NCBI GenBank assembly: GCA_052274345.1 | Contig: DAVZGP010000006.1 | Coordinates: 1 to 64,000 of the forward strand | Length of the DNA stretch: 64,000 bases | Reading direction: 5' to 3' | DNA from: Clostridium_AD sp937920395 | Lineage (GTDB): Bacteria > Bacillota > Clostridia > Clostridiales > Clostridiaceae | Shown: piece by piece, positions 18,469 to 28,744 of the stretch | How the letters are laid out: the number at the start of each line of letters is the position of its first letter | Position numbering within the stretch: the first letter of the stretch is position 1 | Position numbers and translations under genes: made by a program | The notes under the pieces: generated by a model | What the model was told of the DNA's origin: nothing | Seen by the model: only the letters and a program-made list of their open reading frames with translations | Database searches by the model: none

Positions 18469-18515
18469 ACAAACATAGCAGTAGTTGATACTGAATCAAC
18501 TACTGCTATGTTTGT
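18469..18515. promoter_or_regulatory. Perfect 21-bp hairpin between pglX and pglZ
   Basis: The arms 18469-18489 and 18495-18515 are exact inverse complements (core AGCAGTAGTTGAT / ATCAACTACTGCT) with a five-base loop. It sits between two genes of one operon and lacks a following T-run on the minus strand (the sequence continues AAATGAAAG), so it is a poor classical terminator. More likely it is an mRNA-stability, processing or partial-attenuation element setting the PglX:PglZ ratio (inference). Confidence 0.6.
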
Positions 18516-18562
18516 ATCAATTCTATAGCCACCCTATACTTTCAACAAAATTCGTGCGCTCG

Positions 18563-21500
18563 TTATTTTATCTTAGCAAGTATACCTTGCAATTTCTTAT
18601 AGTTTTCAACAACACCATCATCCAAATCCAAATCAATTTTCCTATTAGCCATTTCATCTAAAACCTTATCAAAGCCTAGCAATTCTGTTTGAATCTGTGA
18701 TAAAATTAATAACTTTTTATTATAATTTTTCACATCTACATTACTCAGATTTTCATTTTCAAGATATTTATTTATTTGCTTTTCCTCATTAGTGTATTTT
18801 GTCTGGAGTTCAAGTAGGTAATTTAATCTCAGGGTAGCTAAGGTTTCTGTATTATATCTATGTATATAAATAAGTGCCCTAAACCCTTTCTTCTTTCCTG
18901 AATCAACCAACCAATATATAGGTCTATTTTTGTATATTTTGCAGTGGTCTGAATAAAATCCATCAATGAAATATCTCCTTATAGTATCTCTTGAAGATTC
19001 ATTACTTTTCTTTCCAATAGTTTCTGAAATATAGTTTAAATTTTCATTTAATGTTTCTTCTCCAAAAGTTACTTTTACAAACTCAACAAATCTATTAATA
19101 ATATCATCTTCAAAATAACTTTGTGATAAAATTGGTATTATACCATCACTATCGGGTTTGAAAGTCTTATATTTTAATAGATCAAATCCCCCACCTGCAT
19201 ATATTAGTCCTTCTTCATCAATTGAGTATCTACCAAACATGCATCCTACGGCATATGATATGAATGATTTTATATCTCTTTCTCTATCTGCTTGTCTTAT
19301 TGTTACATCTTTTTCTTCTACTTCTGGTGTCATTTCATCTTGTAATCCGTAAATATCTAAAAATATACGATTTAGCTCCTCTTCATTGGCTTTAAGTTTA
19401 TGAAATTGTTTTTCAGTAAAGTCATTCCACATATCAAATGCATGTTCAATTCCACCCTTTGCATTGGTAATTTTGAATTTATAAAGAGGGTGGATTATAA
19501 ACTCCCAACTAGTTTCAAAACTATCCCAATCAACTTTAGACATAGCTATATTTTGTTTAACAATAAAATCTACTCGAGATTTATTTTGAGTTTCAACTAC
19601 CAATGGTAAAGATGCAATATTATCTATATTAAAAGTTAAAGTTGGGTTCAAAATATTGAGAAATCCTCTAGTTATTTTTGAACTTAAAAAGCCCAAAATC
19701 CAAAATGTTATTTTTTCTTCTGAAAACATTGATGCTCCCCTACCATCAAAAGCAAACCCACAATAGGAATAACGAACACCAAAATAAGTTGAACTAACAT
19801 CTGACCAATTAATTGATGGTTTGAAAAAATAACCTAAACTCGACGCTCTAAAACCTGATAAGCTTTGCATATACTTTCTCGAAGTCAAATCATATGCAAT
19901 AATATATTCATTATTACCATACCACTTTCTAAATGTTCCACCTTTATTATATGGAACCCATTTATGTCCTGTATTTTCAAAGTCAGTTATACACTGGCAT
20001 GAAAAAGCAATATTTTCATTTGATACTTCATACCATTTTTTTAGACAGACATCGTTATTCCCAGTTGACATTCCATGTCTAGGTTCGGCAAATTTCCTTA
20101 ACTCCTTAGTTTGTTGAAATATATTATACACTTTATTACTTACCCAATAGGCAATAGGCCTTCCAGGTATCTTGTGAAAATTGTTCATATAAGTAGAATA
20201 TCTATAATTTGTATTTGGTTGTTTTACTGCTTCTAATGTTTTTATAGGCTGATTTTTAGAACCTTTAAAATCGGATAATTTTATATACTCTCCTGATATA
20301 TCTATCCAATAGTTTCTTAATGTAAATGTACATATAGGAACAGTTGCATCTTGAAATCCTGAGTACTCTAACTGAATTAAACTACTAATGTTTTTAGTAT
20401 CTATTATTACATCCCTAAGCTTTTCATATGATGATATAAACATCCACACAAATGGAGTCATAAATCCTAATTGCCCATTATACTTAACTTTTGACATACA
20501 ATATTTCATAAAAGCAGAAAACATATCTGCCTTATAATCTTTATAGTAAGTTTGAAGAAACTTACCTAATTCAGCATTCATATATTTACTACCCATATAA
20601 GGAGGATTAGTAACCAAAATATCATACATACGAATCATTATATCTGCCTGCTTTATTAAATCTGGCAGTCGCTCTAATACTCTATTTCGTGTTGCTTCCT
20701 CCAATAAATCTCCTTTTGGATTTTCTAATATTTCTTTTAATCTTCCCGCAAAAAACTTTTTATCAAATTCTTCAATTTTAATCAGTGAACCATAAATCTT
20801 CGCATTCTTATAAGTATCTATAAATTTCTTTGTACTTTCATAATTCTGTCCGCTTTGTTCCCCAGCAATATACGCAATATCAACATCATCCATATTATTT
20901 GTTTCTTGGATAGCTGCAATATTTAACTTAATGCCATCCCTTTGAATACTTCTAAGTAACCTATCATTATACTTCATCCCCTTCATAATTACTGAAAAAC
21001 AAGCAAGCTGATAGGCTCTATCATCTATATCTAACCCAAATAGGTTGTTTTCAATGATTTTTTTAGGTATTTCTCTTTCCATATATCCACATTTACTGTA
21101 AATTTCATAAAGCACATCGAATATGTAAACTAGAATATGTCCTGAACCACAGGCAGGATCAAATACTTTAATATCTTCAACTTTTAAATCTTTATTGATA
21201 TATGGTTCCAGTTTTTCTTCAAAACCAGGTTCTGGATTATGGTTCTCAAGATAGAATTCCCATTCCTTCTTTAACTCATTTTGTTCAGGATGAGACTCTA
21301 CCCAATGCCTTCCTAAAGAGTTTTGCACCATATATCTAACTATCCAATCTGGAGTAAAAAGCTGAGTAGCAAATGGTATCTCTTCTTTTTTGTATTTCTT
21401 TTTTGCATTGATAACTTCATCTTTTTTTTCAGAAATGTAATACTGATAAATCCACCCTATAGTTTCCACTTCGTAAAAATCTTCTTGAGCTATATTATTA

Positions 21501-22075
21501 ATGAGTTTACTTATTATCGATTCTGGTGTTAACAAATTATCTGGTAGAAGCATATCTGTATAATCATTTATTTTTTCAAATAAGAAAGGCAACATTTCAC
21601 TGAGTTCATTACATTGAGCTATGAGAAGCTTTCTATATGCCTCTTCGTTTTTATTTAATTTAACATAATTATCTATTTCATCAAAATTTAAAACTAAACC
21701 AGATTCATCATAATGCTCTAATATATCTGGATACACTTTTCCCTTTATTTCACTAGATAAGATCCTTATGTGCGATGGTAAATAATCATTAACCTCCATG
21801 AATCTTAAAGCAATAAATCTATTAAACCAAGTGTAAGCTACCTGCTCCATCAACAGATTGAAGCCTTTACTATCTTTTTCTTTAAGCAATTTTCTATAAG
21901 CCTCTCCATAGCTTGGGTCATATTTGTTTCCGTTTATTGTTACGTAATCAGTTCCTATAGTAATTTCTGAGAGGCTGTCTTTATATACTCCAAAGCTATT
22001 AGCTTTAAGTGTAATTTGGTTTATTAACTCAGTTCTTGCACTGGCTGAAAATTCTTTTAAAATTCTTTTATCCAA
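18563..22075 (-). CDS. pglX: BREX adenine-N6 DNA methyltransferase PglX
   Basis: A 1170-residue gamma-class adenine methyltransferase. The SAM-binding motif FDPACGSGHILVY lies at about residues 305-317 and the catalytic NPPY at about 490-493 (in DILVTNPPYMGSKYM). It is the modification subunit of BREX: it methylates one strand of a non-palindromic site in host DNA and is also needed for restriction of phage. The C-terminal 600 residues carry the target-recognition part. The most likely start is TTG, five bases after GAGGTGG; the in-frame GTG three codons upstream is part of that ribosome-binding site. The N-terminus DKRILKEFSASARTELI is typical of PglX. Confidence 0.92.
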   Translation of the reverse strand: MDKRILKEFSASARTELINQITLKANSFGVYKDSLSEITIGTDYVTINGNKYDPSYGEAYRKLLKEKDSKGFNLLMEQVAYTWFNRFIALRFMEVNDYLPSHIRILSSEIKGKVYPDILEHYDESGLVLNFDEIDNYVKLNKNEEAYRKLLIAQCNELSEMLPFLFEKINDYTDMLLPDNLLTPESIISKLINNIAQEDFYEVETIGWIYQYYISEKKDEVINAKKKYKKEEIPFATQLFTPDWIVRYMVQNSLGRHWVESHPEQNELKKEWEFYLENHNPEPGFEEKLEPYINKDLKVEDIKVFDPACGSGHILVYIFDVLYEIYSKCGYMEREIPKKIIENNLFGLDIDDRAYQLACFSVIMKGMKYNDRLLRSIQRDGIKLNIAAIQETNNMDDVDIAYIAGEQSGQNYESTKKFIDTYKNAKIYGSLIKIEEFDKKFFAGRLKEILENPKGDLLEEATRNRVLERLPDLIKQADIMIRMYDILVTNPPYMGSKYMNAELGKFLQTYYKDYKADMFSAFMKYCMSKVKYNGQLGFMTPFVWMFISSYEKLRDVIIDTKNISSLIQLEYSGFQDATVPICTFTLRNYWIDISGEYIKLSDFKGSKNQPIKTLEAVKQPNTNYRYSTYMNNFHKIPGRPIAYWVSNKVYNIFQQTKELRKFAEPRHGMSTGNNDVCLKKWYEVSNENIAFSCQCITDFENTGHKWVPYNKGGTFRKWYGNNEYIIAYDLTSRKYMQSLSGFRASSLGYFFKPSINWSDVSSTYFGVRYSYCGFAFDGRGASMFSEEKITFWILGFLSSKITRGFLNILNPTLTFNIDNIASLPLVVETQNKSRVDFIVKQNIAMSKVDWDSFETSWEFIIHPLYKFKITNAKGGIEHAFDMWNDFTEKQFHKLKANEEELNRIFLDIYGLQDEMTPEVEEKDVTIRQADRERDIKSFISYAVGCMFGRYSIDEEGLIYAGGGFDLLKYKTFKPDSDGIIPILSQSYFEDDIINRFVEFVKVTFGEETLNENLNYISETIGKKSNESSRDTIRRYFIDGFYSDHCKIYKNRPIYWLVDSGKKKGFRALIYIHRYNTETLATLRLNYLLELQTKYTNEEKQINKYLENENLSNVDVKNYNKKLLILSQIQTELLGFDKVLDEMANRKIDLDLDDGVVENYKKLQGILAKIK

Positions 22076-22093
22076 TAATTCCACCTCAAAATC

Positions 22094-25000
22094 TTATTTT
22101 TTTATTACTAAATCTTCTTCCTTTAGTATATCTTTTAATTCTTCTTTAAGATCATCTTTTAAGTTTTTTAAATACTCTTCTAACTTTTGAAGGGAGTTAA
22201 TTTCGATATCCTTTTTTATTACTTTATCTAGTATACATGTAACAGATACTTTCCTCTTGCTTCTGGGTTTATAAGGAGTTACTGGGGGATCATTAACTAT
22301 AGGCTTAATAACCGCTAAACTATCCATATATTTCTGTAACGATCTATTAAACTCTTCTAATTGTTGACTTAATATTGAGCTTGATGCAATGATTGAAGTA
22401 AAACTTTCTAATTTATCAAAGCCCTCAATTTTATCAATCATAGCTTTTTTATTTTTCTTTATAAAATCAGATATTAAATCACTATATAAATAAAATTCTT
22501 CAGTATACTTAATTTCATTTTGAACCTTAATTATATTTATTCGTTGCTCTTCTCTTTCTTTTTCTCTTTCTTCTATAATTTTTTTATTAAGTTTATCTAT
22601 GAGCAAATTAATATCTGGTATCTTACCATAGGGATTTTCATCCTTTAATATTCCCTCTACCTCAGCTTTAATGTTTCCAATTTCTATATTTTTAGTAGAT
22701 ATTATACCTATTTCTTCTCTATTTTCAAAAATATACTTAACCCCTGAATCAAATACACTTATAGGATTTTTAGTATAAAAGCTACTAAGTTTATCTTGTT
22801 CTTTAAACCAATCTTCAATTTCAAATTCTCTTTCAATAATCTCTTTAACAAGCTTTTCTCTATCCGTAATATACAATAATTCATCCACATCATTTTGCAA
22901 TTTCATAATCATCATATTCCCTGGATATGGAAAGTTAGAATTTTGCTTCATTTGTATCATTTTTATTGTTTTAATTGGGCTTAACATTTTTTCATTAATA
23001 TTTATCTTTATATTCTCACCAATGGCATCATAAGTTTCTCCCAGCTCTGATACCTTGAATAAACTCTTCATTACCCTAATAATCTTTCCTTTTAGTTCCC
23101 TTGGGATTTCTACTTCAAGCTCAACCACAACCTTTTCTTGCTCTGGCACTTTCATCATTCTATCCATAAAATGACTATGTGTTGCATTAAATTTTTCACC
23201 AAGATATTTAAGCCTAAGCTTATTTTCGTTTAATAATAATGCCACTAGACTTAATGTGTCATTTTCACCCCATCCAAAGGGTATATTCGAGAAATTAATA
23301 ACTATCTCTCTTAAAGTTTTCTTTCCAAAAGAGCCTTGTATTTCTAAGAATTTTTTTAGCTCTTCAATTGCAAGATAATTATCCCTTTGCCCACTAATAT
23401 TTTCTTGATAAATCATTCCGTTTTTAGCATAGTCTAATATTGTATCCCTTGCTTGCTTAAGAGGAATAACCTTATCAATATAATTAAGCATTGTAAAAGT
23501 GTTTTTAACTAATTCCTCAAGAGCCTTATCTATTTGACTTACTACCTCTCCAGGAAAAGTAAATTCGGAACCCTGTATATAGAATTTCGCATTTTTACAA
23601 GCAATCTCCAAAGCAGTTTTCCCTTTCTTATTAAATTCATCTACTTGATCCAATTTATCATTTAATATTTTCTTTTGTGAATGTGATAAATTTGAACCAA
23701 CCTTCATATTGTAAGCTACAGCCTGTTCTCCATACTTGAAAAAGCCTTCATAATCATCAGCATTTGATGGTAAAAGCATAACCAAATTACCAGAGTTAGA
23801 ATCCATTTTAGCCTTTGTTTCTTGAACATCGCTACTATAAACTTGCAATGTAATATTATTTATAGCATTCCCAATTGAATAATCATTAAATTTTTTATTA
23901 AAAGGAAAGTTATTACCCCTTTGAGTTTTAATACTAGATTTTGAATAGATTTCTCCAAACAAAGTTTTGGAAATTTTCGCTTTAATTTTTTCATCATCTA
24001 TATATATTTTTCTTATTTCATTATTCATTTCCTGCTCATCATCACTTAAGAATCTGTAAGAATCGTCTGCCAGTTTCTCTATAAGCTTTTTTAACGTAAG
24101 TTGATTTAAAGAATGCATTACCTGTTTTTCTATATTGTTTTTTACAGCATTTAAACTATCAATAAATAAGGTCGTTATGTTACCTAAATTTGCTCTAATT
24201 TCATCCAGATCTTTTATCATATAAAGTGTCTTTAAAACCTTCAAATCAAAACTATCTAAATCTCCTCTAGTAGCGGCTTTTCTTATAGTATTAACTACAG
24301 AACTATCTAAAAAATTTTCCATGGTATCATAGAATTCCGCAAAAACAGCTAATTTGTCTGTATTCTCATTTTCCATCCTTACAGCAATCACCTGAAATGC
24401 ATTGAGCATGGAACGTTCACCATGAGCTAAACTTTTACCTGCTTCTCCTTTTTTCCTAACTTTTTCAAAAACTTGCTGCAAAAGATAAAATTGATAGGAT
24501 ACAAACGGATAACTTTCAGAAAACTCATCACTGGACTTATAACCTGAGAGTAATGTAGTACTGTTTCCATCAAAAGTTAACATGTTTCTTATGGATTGCT
24601 CCTGAGTTTCATACTTAGTCTTTAAATAATTGTATTCTGCAGGTTTTTTCTCAAGCAAACGTCTCTTTATAACTTCATCTGCATTGGAACTGGAAAGGAT
24701 TAATCTTGTTGCAAATCTTCCTTGAATCTTTGAAAAATTGTCTACGTCTTCAACATTCAATTTTTCCTGTGAAGTTACTATAACCCATGCTTGTCCATGA
24801 GCATAATTCCCGAAACCTTCTACTATGGTTTGGAGGTTTAACATTAATTCGCTATTGCCACCTATGTATTGCCCTATTTCATCTACTAAAAAAATAAGCC
24901 TATAACCTTTTTCTCTTGACTCGCAGTATCCTGCTACAATTTTCGAAAAGGTAGCTATATCAATGGAAAAGCTTTGTCTTGTTATATCTAAAAAGGTTCT

Positions 25001-25669
25001 TGCTGATTCATCATCATAGCCAACCTTTATTAGTGCCTCTGTAAATGCCTTTCTTTTTAAAGTTACCCGACTTCTACTGGATTCCCACGTTGCTCCTTGA
25101 ACTTCTTTAAAAGCACTTTTAAATTCGCTATATTTTCCCTCTTCATCTAACTTTCTTTCTATATCTGCAATCCAATCCGTAGTTGAGTATCCCATAAATT
25201 GGTTGAATACTTTTAAAAATACATCTAGCATCTTCTCATTTTCGTTACTGTTAGTTGTAGTTTTTGAGTCAACATTAAAAAGTATAGAATCACTTTTAGC
25301 TTCATCTACCTTTTTCATTAACTCTAGTAAATTACTATTAGTAGTCTTTTTAAGAAAGAATGAATATGCGGTTTGACCCCCTACAACCCTATGACCAATT
25401 AGATAAGAAAGAATTTTAAGCAAATGGGATTTACCAGAACCAAAAAAGCCCGAAATCCAAACTCCTATTTTATCAGTTGGTTGATTCAATGTTACAGCAT
25501 AATTGTTGTAAAATTCCTCCATTCTTTTACTAACTTCATCTGTCATTACATACTCATTTAATTCTTCCAAAACAATGTCATCCTGCTGCTGCCCAGCCTG
25601 AATAACCCCTTGTATATTCCGTGTTATTTCCTTTTTAAAAAGTTCACTTACTTTAATATCATTCCCCAT
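22094..25669 (-). CDS. brxC: BREX ATPase BrxC
   Basis: A 1191-residue P-loop ATPase, the large AAA-type subunit of BREX (BrxC/PglY family). Walker A is GFFGSGKSH (74-82) and Walker B LIFLVDEI (258-265). A long central region and a coiled-coil segment near residues 1035-1070 (KKIIEEREKEREEQRINIIK) follow, and the C-terminus is strongly charged. It lies 9 bases upstream of the annotated frame of pglX and 14 bases downstream of brxB. Type 5 systems are described with two brxC genes; only one is present here. Confidence 0.9.
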   Translation of the reverse strand: MGNDIKVSELFKKEITRNIQGVIQAGQQQDDIVLEELNEYVMTDEVSKRMEEFYNNYAVTLNQPTDKIGVWISGFFGSGKSHLLKILSYLIGHRVVGGQTAYSFFLKKTTNSNLLELMKKVDEAKSDSILFNVDSKTTTNSNENEKMLDVFLKVFNQFMGYSTTDWIADIERKLDEEGKYSEFKSAFKEVQGATWESSRSRVTLKRKAFTEALIKVGYDDESARTFLDITRQSFSIDIATFSKIVAGYCESREKGYRLIFLVDEIGQYIGGNSELMLNLQTIVEGFGNYAHGQAWVIVTSQEKLNVEDVDNFSKIQGRFATRLILSSSNADEVIKRRLLEKKPAEYNYLKTKYETQEQSIRNMLTFDGNSTTLLSGYKSSDEFSESYPFVSYQFYLLQQVFEKVRKKGEAGKSLAHGERSMLNAFQVIAVRMENENTDKLAVFAEFYDTMENFLDSSVVNTIRKAATRGDLDSFDLKVLKTLYMIKDLDEIRANLGNITTLFIDSLNAVKNNIEKQVMHSLNQLTLKKLIEKLADDSYRFLSDDEQEMNNEIRKIYIDDEKIKAKISKTLFGEIYSKSSIKTQRGNNFPFNKKFNDYSIGNAINNITLQVYSSDVQETKAKMDSNSGNLVMLLPSNADDYEGFFKYGEQAVAYNMKVGSNLSHSQKKILNDKLDQVDEFNKKGKTALEIACKNAKFYIQGSEFTFPGEVVSQIDKALEELVKNTFTMLNYIDKVIPLKQARDTILDYAKNGMIYQENISGQRDNYLAIEELKKFLEIQGSFGKKTLREIVINFSNIPFGWGENDTLSLVALLLNENKLRLKYLGEKFNATHSHFMDRMMKVPEQEKVVVELEVEIPRELKGKIIRVMKSLFKVSELGETYDAIGENIKININEKMLSPIKTIKMIQMKQNSNFPYPGNMMIMKLQNDVDELLYITDREKLVKEIIEREFEIEDWFKEQDKLSSFYTKNPISVFDSGVKYIFENREEIGIISTKNIEIGNIKAEVEGILKDENPYGKIPDINLLIDKLNKKIIEEREKEREEQRINIIKVQNEIKYTEEFYLYSDLISDFIKKNKKAMIDKIEGFDKLESFTSIIASSSILSQQLEEFNRSLQKYMDSLAVIKPIVNDPPVTPYKPRSKRKVSVTCILDKVIKKDIEINSLQKLEEYLKNLKDDLKEELKDILKEEDLVIKK

Positions 25670-25683
25670 ATTACTATTCCCCT

Positions 25684-26214
25684 TTAACGATTGATTTTGA
25701 ATGCCCTATAATAATTTGTGCTTTCAAATATGTTGAATAAGCTTAAAACTTCAGTAGTATAAGTTCCTGGATAAAAACCTACTACTGGTATCTTAATATT
25801 TCTATCTCCAAGTTTAGAAAAAACCTCATGTAATCTAAAAAACTGAAATACATTCCCTACTCCAGTGATAAAAAGGACATCAAAGCCTTCAGCCTTACTT
25901 ACAACTAAATCTATAAGACTACCATCCTCAATAACTGGAGAAATAACATCCTTTATGAATGCTCTTGTTCCATCATTCTTTTCACACTCAAATAATTCTT
26001 CTATGTCATCATCTTTAAATATCTCCAATGTTATTTGAAGCAAATCTATTTTTAATATCTTTAGATTTGATTTATCAATAATAAAATCAATTTCTTTTCT
26101 CATTTTAAGCTCTTCTTTAGGATTATAGTCGAAAATATAATATGGCATTTCATTAGCCAACCCTATTCCCTGAAGAAACTTATCACTATGTATAAAATCA
26201 TATAATTCATCCAT
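25684..26214 (-). CDS. brxB: BREX protein BrxB (DUF1788)
   Basis: A 176-residue protein of the DUF1788 family, second gene of the operon. Recognisable features are the C-terminal FQFFRLHEVFSKLGD and VVGFYPGTYTTEVLSLFNIF, followed by YYRAFKI, conserved in BrxB. The family is part of the BREX core between brxA and brxC; its biochemical role is not established. Spacing is 12 bases after brxA and 14 before brxC. Confidence 0.9.
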   Translation of the reverse strand: MDELYDFIHSDKFLQGIGLANEMPYYIFDYNPKEELKMRKEIDFIIDKSNLKILKIDLLQITLEIFKDDDIEELFECEKNDGTRAFIKDVISPVIEDGSLIDLVVSKAEGFDVLFITGVGNVFQFFRLHEVFSKLGDRNIKIPVVGFYPGTYTTEVLSLFNIFESTNYYRAFKINR

Positions 26215-26226
26215 GTATCATACCCT

Positions 26227-26823
26227 CTATTCTCCTATTATATATATCAAAATTTTCTTATACTCATCATTATTCATTATATAGTTCCTTAGCTCAGGGC
26301 TTATTTGCAAAGGTTTTATGTTAAACTCACCCTTTTGTTTTTCTAGTATCCCACATTGTGTACAAAATTCTAATACTCTGTTTTTTATTTTTTTTGCTGT
26401 GCTTTCTTTCCATTTAGCAACTACTTCACTTTGTTGTGATTTATCTTCAAAATAGTAATTAATATCAGCACATGTAACTACTTTTTTATGATTAATCCAA
26501 TTATGATAAACTACTTCTATAACAAACTCCCTAGAGATTCTAAAAGAGCTTAAAAAAGTATAAAATAGAATTACCATACTATCATTACTATTATTATCAA
26601 TGTAAATTTTCATTAGATTCTCATCCATATATCTAATCCTTCGATTTATGTATGATAAATTTTTTTTGATTGCATCTACATTTCTCATATTAAATAGATT
26701 TTCTTCTATAACAACATCTCTAATTTCATCCTTTTTCTTTCCCAGTAAATATAAACTAATAACTTGCGTCATTTCATTTTTTATTAGTCTTTCTGATGTA
26801 AAACCTGCTGAATATTTTTGCAT
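26227..26823 (-). CDS. brxA: BREX protein BrxA (DUF1819)
   Basis: A 198-residue protein of the DUF1819 family, first gene of the BREX operon. The family-typical start YSAGFTSERLIKNEMTQVISLYL is followed by a largely helical protein (quoted in two parts: NTKN-like middle region and SYINRRIRYMDENLMKIY). From published work BrxA is a small helical DNA-binding protein related to NusB-like folds. The operon promoter must lie in the 450 bases between this start and the divergent small gene at 27275. Confidence 0.9.
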   Translation of the reverse strand: MQKYSAGFTSERLIKNEMTQVISLYLLGKKKDEIRDVVIEENLFNMRNVDAIKKNLSYINRRIRYMDENLMKIYIDNNSNDSMVILFYTFLSSFRISREFVIEVVYHNWINHKKVVTCADINYYFEDKSQQSEVVAKWKESTAKKIKNRVLEFCTQCGILEKQKGEFNIKPLQISPELRNYIMNNDEYKKILIYIIGE

Positions 26824-27274
26824 ACTCTTAGTTTTCCTTCCATAATTAATAATTTATTTTATTAATGACTTATAATTTATAAATATGAGTTTATTTTTAT
26901 TAAAAACCGACTTTATAATCTATATTGATATTAATTAAATACTATTTTCAGAACTAAATATAACCTTCTACAGTATTCATGTTTTCCCCTCATTTTACAA
27001 GAGGTTTTTAAAATTTATTATAACAAATATCTAGAATCACTTTTTAACACCTTAATAATATAATTACAGCTTTCCGCGTAATAATATTATTATGTATATA
27101 TAAACATGTCATATAATTATATCGTGGCTGTTGTTATTATCAGTTTACTATATTTCCAGCTTCAATTTCAACAGTTACATAGATTAATACTTTATTAAAT
27201 TTAGTTTCAGTTGACTATAAATAATATGATATAATATCTGTAAAAATAAAATAAATACGGAGGAAAATATTATT
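26824..27274. other. Divergent intergenic region upstream of BREX
   Basis: AT-rich, no gene seen. It must contain the BREX promoter (minus strand) and that of the plus-strand 57-residue gene, for which TTGACT (about 27212) and TATAAT (about 27231) are visible, though their 13-base spacing is too short for a standard promoter. Confidence 0.4.
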
Positions 27275-27448
27275 ATGAAAACTATGAAATATGGTTTTAT
27301 TAATACAACTGAATTTAACAAAGGAATAAAAAGCATTAGTAAAGATAACAATTTATCATCTGTGAAAAAAATTTACAAAGGCCTCAAAAGTAACTATGAA
27401 AATACTACAAGTTCCACTAACATAGTGGGTAATATTTCAACCAAATAA
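27275..27448 (+). CDS. Small hypothetical protein, 57 residues
   Basis: An ATG after a good CGGAGGAAAA site opens a 57-codon frame (MKTMKYGFINTTEFNKGIKS...). It is basic and rich in Ser, Thr, Asn and Lys, without membrane segment, and resembles no family I know. It is divergent from the BREX operon and ends about 270 bases before the IS91-like element. The good ribosome-binding site argues it is translated; the gene could be a truncated remnant. Confidence 0.45.
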   Translation: MKTMKYGFINTTEFNKGIKSISKDNNLSSVKKIYKGLKSNYENTTSSTNIVGNISTK

Positions 27449-27721
27449 GTTTAGTAGCTGTTATATTTCTATAAACAATCCTATAACTATAATTATTATA
27501 AAATCAAACCAAAATCAAAACGTTTTTAATATTATTGAAAATATATTTAAATAGCACTTATTTCGATGTATCAGTGTTGTTTAAAGTTAGGGTATATTTC
27601 AAGGTTTAGATCGGCCTTAGATGGCATAAACAATCACTTATCTGCCTAGTATGTAGTTGTTATCCTTGATAAATGTGATAACCAGTTCAGTTTAACTTAA
27701 ATGTAGTCTTTGCATTATAAG

Positions 27722-27737
27722 AATAGCACTAAACCGC
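27722..27737 (+). repeat. Left inverted repeat of the IS91-like element
   Basis: AATAGCACTAAACCGC, directly followed by a small palindrome (ACCGCTATCGCGGT). Pairs with the right repeat at 30064 with one mismatch. Confidence 0.65.
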
Positions 27738-27868
27738 TATCGCGGTGGTAAACCAAAATTAATTTAGATTCTATAATTGAAACTTATATTATAAGTATAT
27801 CAGTTTGTTTTTTGTATACAACTCCTTTGGAATGGAAAAAATCTAGATTTAAAGGAGATGTTTTATTT

Positions 27869-28744
27869 ATGACAAAAGAACAAGTTTTAGAAAAATTAAG
27901 TTTTGATGTAGAACTCAGAGGGCTAAGCAAACATACTCAAGAAGAGTATTATTCCAAATGCAAAATTTTTCAAAACCACTTTAATAAACCAGCTACTGAA
28001 CTCGGCGAAAAAGACATTAGAGAATTTCTTCACTTTCTTACAACAGAGAAAAAACTTGCTTCTGGAAGTATTAATACCTATAACAGTGGACTTCGTTTTT
28101 TGTATGGTGTAACTTTGGATACTAATTTAAATAACAAACAAATACCTCGTCACCGTAGGCATCGTAAATTTCCAAATATTCTCACCCAAGAAGAAATGCA
28201 AAGCCTCTTTAACGTTTGTGATAATTTAAGAGATAAATCAATCTTAATGACTCTTTACGGTGCTGGATTAAGACTTAGCGAAGTCTCTTGTCTAAAAGTT
28301 TCAGATATAGATAGTAAGAAGATGCAACTTTTCATACGTAATGGAAAAGGTTCCAAAGATAGATATGCACTACTTTCACAAGATAATTTAGAAATACTTA
28401 GGGATTACTGGAAAGCATATCATCCTAAAGAATGGCTTTTTTATAGCAGAATAAATACCGGTACCCATATTAGTCCCAGATCAGTACAAAATATATTTCA
28501 CAAATACATAGCTAAAACAAATATTACTAAGTCAGTTACAGTTCATTCTGTTCGACACAGTTTTGCAACTCACTTGCTTGAGTCAGGCGTAAGCATATTC
28601 CATATTAAACAACTTCTTGGCCATTCTGATATCAGCACAACCTGTTTTTATTTACATATGATAAAAATTGAATCATTAAATGTAAAAAGTCCTTTGGACA
28701 TGTTAAAAAACAGAAGAAAAAAAATGAGGAAAGATAATGCTTGA
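27869..28744 (+). CDS. Tyrosine recombinase of the IS91-like element
   Basis: A 291-residue XerC/XerD-type integrase. An N-terminal SAM-like DNA-binding domain (LRGLSKHTQEEYYSKC...) is followed by the catalytic domain with Arg in YGAGLRLSEVS, HSVRHSFATHLLE (HxxR), LLGHSDISTTCFY (His and the Tyr nucleophile). The ATG at AAAGGAGATGTTTTATTT is chosen over an upstream in-frame TTG, since the product then begins MTKEQVLEKLSFDVELRG as in related proteins. It overlaps the transposase by eight bases. Its role in IS91-type transposition is not settled. Confidence 0.85.
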   Translation: MTKEQVLEKLSFDVELRGLSKHTQEEYYSKCKIFQNHFNKPATELGEKDIREFLHFLTTEKKLASGSINTYNSGLRFLYGVTLDTNLNNKQIPRHRRHRKFPNILTQEEMQSLFNVCDNLRDKSILMTLYGAGLRLSEVSCLKVSDIDSKKMQLFIRNGKGSKDRYALLSQDNLEILRDYWKAYHPKEWLFYSRINTGTHISPRSVQNIFHKYIAKTNITKSVTVHSVRHSFATHLLESGVSIFHIKQLLGHSDISTTCFYLHMIKIESLNVKSPLDMLKNRRKKMRKDNA

